In this document: positions 7,607-11,749 of the stretch, piece by piece | Position numbering within the stretch: the first letter of the stretch is position 1 | How the letters are laid out: each line of letters begins with the position of its first letter | From: Cytophagales bacterium | GTDB lineage: Bacteria > Bacteroidota > Bacteroidia > Cytophagales > UBA9547 | NCBI GenBank assembly: GCA_025360395.1 | Contig: JANYCH010000026.1 | Location: forward strand, 1 to 11,749 | Reading direction: 5' to 3' | DNA: 11,749 bases | The notes under the pieces: generated by a model | What the model was told of the DNA's origin: nothing | What the model saw: the letters and a program-made list of their open reading frames with translations, nothing else | Database searches by the model: none | Position numbers and translations under genes: made by a program

Positions 7607-8365
7607 TTAAGCCACAGAGGATTTCCTTTGTTTTAAGCTTTCATACAAAATCAATATAATAAGGATTACAAATAAAACCAGTGACGACCCCATGGTTCCG
7701 AAACCAATTCCTCCTTTTTCTACTGGTTTGGTAAGTAAATCTCCAAAAGTGGCGCCGAAGGGCCTGGTCAAAACAAAAGCAATCCAAAATAGAATTATGG
7801 AAGATATTTTGGTGAAATAATGCGCCAGGATTACAAGTATTAAAATGGAACTTATCAATAATGCCCCTCCTCCAAAACCAAGTCCTGAATCATCGGCCAG
7901 AAAATCTCCCAAAGCGGTGCCAAGTGTATTTGAAAACAAAATGGCCGTCCAGTAAAAAATTTCCCCTTTAAATGTTTGAATGTTTGAAACGGAAAGTGAT
8001 TTCTCACTGAAATACCATAGACACAGTATTGCAATTAATATTGTTACAAGTAATAGTGAACCTGTAGCATAACCAAAACCTAAAGTTCTGTCCATATAGT
8101 CAGACATGGTTGTGCCTGCTGTACTAGTTGCAAGGATTACAGACCAGTATAAAACGGGTATATAACGTTTCACCAAAAGCTGTACAATTAAGACAACAAA
8201 AAAGATGCTTAGTAAAATAGCAGAACTAGTGCCATATCCGACATTCATGGTCATAGACAAAAGGTCCCCTGCGGTTTCACCTAAAGTTGTTGCGCAGATC
8301 TTCATGATCCAAAACAATAATGTAACCTTAGCAATTTTGTTTGCCCTCTCTGTATTCATATTCAT
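7607..8365 (-). CDS. Four-repeat integral membrane protein, DUF347 (COG4705) family
   Basis: A very hydrophobic 252-residue protein built from four tandem repeats, each predicted to hold two membrane helices. Each repeat starts with an aromatic-Trp pair (FWIMK, YWSVI, YWTAI, FWIAF), has a small-residue G-x-x-x-[SG]-D motif (GETAGD, GTTMSD, GTALGD, GATFGD), and then a glycine-rich turn (VGYG, LGFGYATG, LGFGGG, IGFGTMG). This is the published hallmark of DUF347 repeats; function and substrate are unknown. Eight membrane spans in the inner membrane are expected. The start at 8365 is an ATG with a second in-frame ATG two codons on. The gene is intact, but its 3' end runs straight into the methyltransferase remnant, and the broken EamA gene lies 35 bases upstream. 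Confidence 0.85.
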   Translation of the reverse strand: MNMNTERANKIAKVTLLFWIMKICATTLGETAGDLLSMTMNVGYGTSSAILLSIFFVVLIVQLLVKRYIPVLYWSVILATSTAGTTMSDYMDRTLGFGYATGSLLLVTILIAILCLWYFSEKSLSVSNIQTFKGEIFYWTAILFSNTLGTALGDFLADDSGLGFGGGALLISSILILVILAHYFTKISSIILFWIAFVLTRPFGATFGDLLTKPVEKGGIGFGTMGSSLVLFVILIILILYESLKQRKSSVA

Positions 8366-8400
8366 GTAATTAAAATTATAGATTGATTGAGGTATGTAAA

Positions 8401-8763
8401 TTATAAGATCAAAACGATGGTTCCTGCGATTATTAAAGTAGCGCCAGCAGCCATTTTTAATGTTAAGACTTCGCCTAAAAACACAACGGATAGTATAATT
8501 GCCAATGCCACACTCAATTTATCAACAGGAGCTACTTGAGATACCTTTCCTATTTGTAAAGCTTTGAAATAAAAGATCCATGACAAGCCAGTCGCCAAAC
8601 CGGAGAGAACAAGAAAAATGAGGTTCTGTTTGGTAAGTGATCCAATTCCACCCAATTCTTTTTTGAACAGTACAATTCCCCAGGCTACCACTAGGATTAC
8701 GATTGTCCTGATTGCTGTTGCCAGATCTGAATTAACATCTTTAGAATTACCCAGATAGATTTT
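8401..8763 (-). pseudogene. Single-domain EamA/DMT transporter lacking its N-terminus
   Basis: The minus-strand frame encodes DVNSDLATAIRTIVILVVAW, then SLTKQNLIFLVLSGLATGLS, WIFYFKAL, VSQVAPVDKLSVALAIILS and FLGEVLTLK to the end. These are the landmarks of ~140-residue single EamA-domain transporters of the drug/metabolite superfamily. Family members start with another ~20-25 residue membrane helix before the (A)KIG..xVxSDLATAIRT segment. Here that helix is missing: reading upstream, similarity stops around codons 8740-8763 and a TAG closes the frame at 8779-8781, already inside the next gene. GTG 8691 could start a 96-residue product, but it would lack the first helix and part of the second. 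I interpret it as a gene truncated by the insertion that begins here. Confidence 0.78.
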
Positions 8764-8767
8764 AAGA

Positions 8768-9679
8768 TTATAGTATAACTAACTTTTTACTCTCTTCTTC
8801 GGAGATATGTTTAAAGGTAGTTTTAGGATATTGTTCCAAATCTTTGTATTGTATGATATTAGTAGGGTCTATATTTTCTAATAATTGATAATTATCAAGA
8901 TATAGCCTGAACTTGTCTTTTCCAGATCCTGTTTTGGCTTGGTTAGTTAAAGCATTATAGAATACTAAGCCCAAAATATCATTGGACAAAACCACTTGAA
9001 CCATATTGATATATGTTTTCTTGTCATTTATATCTAAAGTTTCATTCTTGTCAATAATTTTGATAATGTTAAACACTAACCTATAAAAATGACCGAGTTG
9101 ATTATGGTATTCTTCAAACATATCATTATAAACACATAGTATGTAGTCCAGCTTTAGAATTTTGTTGGGAAAGTCTTCAAATCTATCAAAACCCCCCTTA
9201 AAATCTCCTGATGCTGGGTTATAATATTGACAATTATCAGCTCTTTTAGCTGAAACCCTGAATTTTACAAATACAGCAGAAAAGAAAACTTCACCCTCCA
9301 AATCCTTATCATTAACCTTACCTTTTGTTGAGTTAACATGTTCTCTTAAATGGCTAATAAGTCCTAAATAAGAACTTTCAGATTGTTGTTTTTGTCCAAT
9401 GATGATTGACTTGTAAAAAAGTAGAACACTCGCTAAAGCCCAAATAATACCAGAAGTTCCAGCTAAAAATCCACCAACATTATTAAGTTTTTCAAAATCA
9501 TAATCAAAAGAAGGTTTGATTTCTCCTATAAAAAACAATGGAAAAATTAAACCAAGTAGGATCATACTTAGTATCACCCAGCTATTTGTGAGGTGTTTCC
9601 AGATTATTTTTTGTCCTTTTATAATCCACTGCTTTACACTCAAAGTTTCTTTTTTGATAGCATCAGTTGCAGGTTTCAT
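8768..9679 (-). CDS. Putative phage abortive infection protein (putAbiC-like membrane protein)
   Basis: A 303-residue protein with two hydrophobic segments near the N-terminus (about 33-53 and 69-93) and a soluble remainder. Between them comes DFEKLNNVGGFLAGTSGIIW, matching the 'gxFlgG..g..wsf.a.lll' opening of this family. The core at 195-272 reads LGHFYRLVFNIIKIIDK, YINMVQVVLSNDILGLVFYN and FRLYLDNYQLLENID. This fits the putAbiC pattern of hyFR.L..iik.id, then y....r..LS..El.llfyN, then k....ienY.lf.n. Such proteins are proposed to act as membrane-attached triggers of cell shutdown during phage infection; this is a family-level inference, not shown here. Composition is very AT-rich. The stop codon is right at the EamA break, and a divergent partner gene starts 59 bases from its ATG. 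Confidence 0.68.
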   Translation of the reverse strand: MKPATDAIKKETLSVKQWIIKGQKIIWKHLTNSWVILSMILLGLIFPLFFIGEIKPSFDYDFEKLNNVGGFLAGTSGIIWALASVLLFYKSIIIGQKQQSESSYLGLISHLREHVNSTKGKVNDKDLEGEVFFSAVFVKFRVSAKRADNCQYYNPASGDFKGGFDRFEDFPNKILKLDYILCVYNDMFEEYHNQLGHFYRLVFNIIKIIDKNETLDINDKKTYINMVQVVLSNDILGLVFYNALTNQAKTGSGKDKFRLYLDNYQLLENIDPTNIIQYKDLEQYPKTTFKHISEEESKKLVIL

Positions 9680-9689
9680 AACGGTTTGG

Positions 9690-9731
9690 CGATAAATTGT
9701 ATGTTTTATCGTATTTTATTAAATACGATAA
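9690..9731. promoter_or_regulatory. Palindromic operator-like site between divergent genes
   Basis: The 59-base gap between the putAbiC-like gene and the unknown membrane gene contains a perfect 11-bp inverted repeat, TTATCGTATTT (9706-9716) and AAATACGATAA (9721-9731), with a 4-base spacer. A third CGATAA half-site lies at 9690-9695. Its position between two divergent starts suits a shared operator, or a transcript hairpin for either gene. No clear TAnnTTTG promoter box is visible on either strand. Confidence 0.55.
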
Positions 9732-9738
9732 TTTTTTG

Positions 9739-10479
9739 ATGTTTAAATATAATGAATTAAAGGTATATGGTTTACCTTTGGATAAAACAAGATTAGGGAA
9801 GATGCCTACACAAGATCCAACAATATATGAGGTAATGCTAAACAGTATCAAAGATCATGATACCTCAGAACATTGGCTCAATATTGCGACTCTCAGTCTA
9901 CTATTATGGGGCGTTATAAAAGATGTGGTCTATTGGCTTATAATAAGACCTCTTAGGTATGTATATAATAGATTTTCAAGTGATTATGATTGTAACCCAA
10001 TAATAGAGTATAATTATACAAGCCTTAACGTAAATTTAACTATTCCAATTTCGAATACTAGGGGTACAAATTTCAAACTTGCTAATAAACCAACAGTTAT
10101 AGTTTGGCTTGAATCTAAAAATGGAAAAGACAATGAGGTTAATCTCTTTCAATATCGTTCACCTGACAAAATTTACGCCAGTGAGACAGGGGCAGAAAGC
10201 TTACATGGTTTTAGGTATACATACGAACATACACTTTTTTCGTATTTTGAGGCTCATTTTGAAGAACTTAGGATGAGGGTAGAGTTTCAAATATTAAATG
10301 ATAAAAAGAAGAAAGTGTTTGACTTCAAAATCAGTGAACTTATTGATGATAGCCAAAGAATTTTATTTAAAACTAAATTAAGAACAGAGTTGAAAAAATT
10401 AGTAGAATATCAATTGCCTGACGAACAAAAACAAGCAATTATTAAATCTCAAGTAAGAGACGTTGAAGAAGAGGATTAA
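9739..10479 (+). CDS. Unrecognised single-span membrane protein, divergent partner of the putAbiC-like gene
   Basis: I do not recognise this 246-residue protein. A hydrophobic segment at about 46-69 (HWLNIATLSLLLWGVIKDVV onward) is followed by a basic RPLRYVYNRF, which suggests the C-terminal part stays in the cytoplasm. Residues ~86-190 alternate hydrophobic and polar residues as in a beta-sandwich (NPIIEYNYTSLNVNLTIPIS, KPTVIVWLESK, RMRVEFQIL). The end (204-246) is a charged helix finishing in EEED. A TTG at 9697 would add 14 residues but would read through the palindrome; the ATG at 9739 is preferred. Composition matches the AT-rich putAbiC-like gene rather than the transposase. Its TAA lies at 10477-10479 and shares bases with the transposase stop. 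Together with the divergent neighbour it may form a two-gene defence unit, which is inference from context only. Confidence 0.72.
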   Translation: MFKYNELKVYGLPLDKTRLGKMPTQDPTIYEVMLNSIKDHDTSEHWLNIATLSLLLWGVIKDVVYWLIIRPLRYVYNRFSSDYDCNPIIEYNYTSLNVNLTIPISNTRGTNFKLANKPTVIVWLESKNGKDNEVNLFQYRSPDKIYASETGAESLHGFRYTYEHTLFSYFEAHFEELRMRVEFQILNDKKKKVFDFKISELIDDSQRILFKTKLRTELKKLVEYQLPDEQKQAIIKSQVRDVEEED

Positions 10480-11552
10480 GCAGCGAGCTTAACCCTTCCG
10501 TATTCTACCTTGTAGTTAACCCCCATACTCTCGTACAACATAACACGCTGTACATACTGCTCTCTGGTCATTAGTTTTACCTGAGATACTTGAAGCCTAT
10601 TCCTATTCTCGGTCTGAACCATACGCTCTGTACACTTGTGAAAAATACTGTCTTTCCACTGACTTCTGTTAATCCTGAAAGAGAATTCATTAAAATACGT
10701 CTCAGCGTGGTGAGATGAAATGCGATGGTGAGTGCCACGAAGCCATGATTTTTGTTGCTGTATCATTAAATTCACAGGCGAACTATTTTTGTACTTCTTA
10801 TCTTGTTTTATGGTGTATTTGGTTTTTAAAGGTCTGTAAGATCTCCATTCATCAGTATGAACCTGAGCCTCTGGCGCTATATGCTTGTCAAATATCTTGG
10901 TCAACTCCCTAGTAGAATAATCCTGGATCTTCATTGTGTACACTCTTTTGATCTTATTCTTGTCAGTGACCTCAACTGCCATTATGGCCTTGATTTTCTT
11001 GGACTCAGCCTTACGACCCACAGCACCCTTCTCATATCCACCAATTACAAACTCGTCCACGTATACTTTGTCAACCATTGGGTGAACCTCACTTGATCCC
11101 ATAGAGATTCTTACTTTCTTACAGAATAACCAAGCTGTATCCTTATTGATGTCATACTTTCTTGAGATTTGAAGTGCTGATACGCCCTTGGAGGTCGTTG
11201 TTATCTCAAACACAATAGCAAAGGCCTTACGGAGTCCAAACTTCACTTTATGGTAGAGGGTTCCTGAGGTTGAGGACTCAACGTGTCTACAGGATTTGCA
11301 GACTTTTGTGAAGGGCTTAATACCTTCGTAGGCCTCAGTGGACTGACATTTAGAACACTGAAATCCAGCGGAGAACTTTAGATCATACAAATAGGCTTTA
11401 CAATCCTCATCGGTCTTAAACTTGTCCAAGAATTTGAAGACTGCTGTTCCTTTATATTGATTCTCTACTTTCATTGCGTGTAATAATATGCCTAGTTCTT
11501 TAATTTCAGAAGTTAAATATGTATACGTAATTCGTTGTACTTTGTTTAACAT
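10476..11552 (-). CDS. IS1595 (ISXO2-like) family transposase
   Basis: An apparently complete 358-residue transposase. The N-terminal zinc ribbon (GFQCSKCQ and KVCKSCRH; C66, C69, C85, C88) is followed by STSGTLYHKVKFGLRKAFAI and a KGVSALQISRKYDINKDTAW helix-turn-helix (about 122-141), the usual IS1595 arrangement. The DDE-type catalytic domain shows VYVDEFVIGG (D166), AVEV, VHTDEWRSY (D234) and the late block KSWLRGTHHRIS with YFNEFSFRINR (about 268-296). As in a subset of this family, the third acidic residue is not obvious in the NLMIQQQKSW stretch (261-270). A 27-residue extension precedes the normal family start; an internal ATG at 11474 (Met27) is an alternative. The gene lies 25 bases after the ribbon-helix-helix gene on the same strand, with palindromes in between. 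GC content is visibly higher than in the adjacent cargo genes. Confidence 0.92.
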   Translation of the reverse strand: MLNKVQRITYTYLTSEIKELGILLHAMKVENQYKGTAVFKFLDKFKTDEDCKAYLYDLKFSAGFQCSKCQSTEAYEGIKPFTKVCKSCRHVESSTSGTLYHKVKFGLRKAFAIVFEITTTSKGVSALQISRKYDINKDTAWLFCKKVRISMGSSEVHPMVDKVYVDEFVIGGYEKGAVGRKAESKKIKAIMAVEVTDKNKIKRVYTMKIQDYSTRELTKIFDKHIAPEAQVHTDEWRSYRPLKTKYTIKQDKKYKNSSPVNLMIQQQKSWLRGTHHRISSHHAETYFNEFSFRINRSQWKDSIFHKCTERMVQTENRNRLQVSQVKLMTREQYVQRVMLYESMGVNYKVEYGRVKLAA

Positions 11553-11574
11553 TGTTAAACATTTTTGGCAAAAA
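11543..11574 (-). promoter_or_regulatory. Palindrome over the transposase start codon plus an adjacent near-palindrome
   Basis: TGTTTAACATTGTTAAACA (11543-11561) is a perfect inverted repeat with 8-bp arms and a 3-base spacer, and it contains the transposase ATG (11550-11552). Directly upstream, TTTTTGGCAAAAA (11562-11574) has 6-bp arms around a central G. Either could be an operator for the neighbouring small DNA-binding protein or an RNA fold that hides the start codon and limits transposase synthesis, a common control in insertion sequences. Confidence 0.5.
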
Positions 11575-11577
11575 ATA

Positions 11578-11715
11578 TTACCCCTTGTTGTCTACTAATT
11601 TTTTAAGATGAAGGTGTAAAAAGTCGCTTAGTTTACGGTTATCAGCATCAGCCCTCTTTTGGAGTTTCTCCTTAAGTTCTTTTTCTATCCTGAGGGCTAC
11701 AATTACGTCTTTCAT
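11578..11715 (-). CDS. Small ribbon-helix-helix-like protein (45 residues)
   Basis: A short frame from ATG 11715 to TAA 11578. The product begins KDVIVALRIEKELKEKLQKR and continues ADADNRKLSDFLHLHLKKLV. This matches the CopG/Arc-type ribbon-helix-helix plan: an N-terminal beta strand with alternating residues (VIVALRI), a first helix (KELKEKLQKRADAD), a turn, and a second helix opening with an SDF cap (KLSDFLHLHLKKL). Such proteins dimerise and bind operators with the strand pair. It probably shares a transcript with the transposase (25-base gap) and may repress it. Antitoxins use the same fold, but no toxin-like partner is next to it in the window. The family assignment rests on a short sequence and is moderately certain. 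Confidence 0.62.
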   Translation of the reverse strand: MKDVIVALRIEKELKEKLQKRADADNRKLSDFLHLHLKKLVDNKG

Positions 11716-11749
11716 CTTGCCTTATCGTTGAAAACTTGTAAAGTTTGAG

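Larger units (their letters stand above)
8768..11749. mobile_element. Candidate IS1595-family transposon with passenger genes (ends not resolved)
   Basis: The segment begins where the EamA gene is cut and contains an intact IS1595-type transposase, a small ribbon-helix-helix-like protein, a putAbiC-type gene and an unknown membrane protein gene. The transposase and the unknown gene share their stop-codon bases, leaving no space for a terminal repeat between them. IS1595-family elements are known for carrying passenger genes. The left end should lie between about 8740 and 8768; the right end is outside or at the very edge of the window, so I could not pair terminal inverted repeats or an 8-bp target duplication. 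The cargo and transposase differ in composition (roughly 25-32% versus 37-48% GC in the 60-base lines I counted), which also allows an older island with a later IS. Confidence 0.4.

Noticed and set aside
8740..8770. Terminal inverted repeat of the mobile element at its left edge
   Set aside because: I compared the bases around the EamA break with the last ~35 bases of the window and found no convincing match; the true right end is probably beyond the window.
10715..11096. Plus-strand open frames inside the transposase gene
   Set aside because: They are antisense shadows of a well-supported transposase; their translations have no recognisable domain and no sign of a start region.
11578..11715. 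Toxin-antitoxin module built on the ribbon-helix-helix protein
   Set aside because: The only adjacent gene is the transposase; no small toxin-like frame is visible next to it within the window.
10450..11725. Loose inverted similarity between the end of the unknown gene (CAAGTAAGAGACGTTG) and the start of the small regulator gene (CAAGATGAAAGACGTAATTG)
   Set aside because: It was considered as IS terminal repeats, but it needs gaps, both stretches are coding and encode ordinary charged peptides, and the position would place the regulator's start codon inside the repeat.
1..11749. CRISPR arrays, tRNA or rRNA genes, riboswitches
   Set aside because: I saw no regularly spaced direct repeats, no cloverleaf-like segments with conserved T-loop bases and no familiar riboswitch core in any intergenic gap.

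Overview
The window looks like a piece of a Bacteroidota chromosome, plausibly Cytophagales-like. This is inferred from several things: AT-rich DNA (about 35-40% GC in most core-gene lines I counted), weak or absent Shine-Dalgarno sites, several GTG/TTG starts, a TAnnTTTG-type promoter box, a TSP3-repeat OmpA-like protein, a bacilliredoxin and an ISXO2/IS1595-type transposase. No rRNA, tRNA or CRISPR array is visible. No genus can be named from the sequence alone.

Core region, 1 to about 7434, all on the plus strand. It opens with the 3' end of an unidentified gene. A tight iron-sulfur cluster operon follows, sufS-sufE-sufT (cysteine desulfurase, its sulfur acceptor, and a MIP18/DUF59 maturation factor). 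Next come an AT-rich spacer framed by long imperfect inverted repeats, a bacilliredoxin with its own terminator, an OmpA-like peptidoglycan-binding lipid-free envelope protein with five calcium-binding-type TSP3 repeats and its own terminator, a long-chain polyprenyl diphosphate synthase, a strongly degenerate DEAD-box-like protein, and a DHH/DHHA1 phosphoesterase of the NrnA type.

Transition region, about 7431 to 8767, minus strand. This is a patch of accessory and broken genes. It holds the last ~50 codons of a methylated-DNA--cysteine methyltransferase with the active-site PCHR motif but no body, an intact four-repeat DUF347 membrane protein, and a single-domain EamA transporter that has lost its N-terminus where the next region begins.

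Mobile region, about 8768 to the window end. A putative abortive-infection (putAbiC-type) membrane protein and an unrecognised single-span membrane protein are divergently transcribed from a 59-base gap containing a perfect 11-bp inverted repeat. The second of these genes overlaps, stop codon to stop codon, an intact IS1595-family transposase. Behind the transposase start lies a 45-residue ribbon-helix-helix-like protein, with a 19-base palindrome covering the transposase start codon. The lack of room for an element end between transposase and cargo suggests an IS1595-type transposon carrying a possible phage-defence pair. The right end lies outside the window and the left end is only bracketed by the EamA truncation, so this is a hypothesis.
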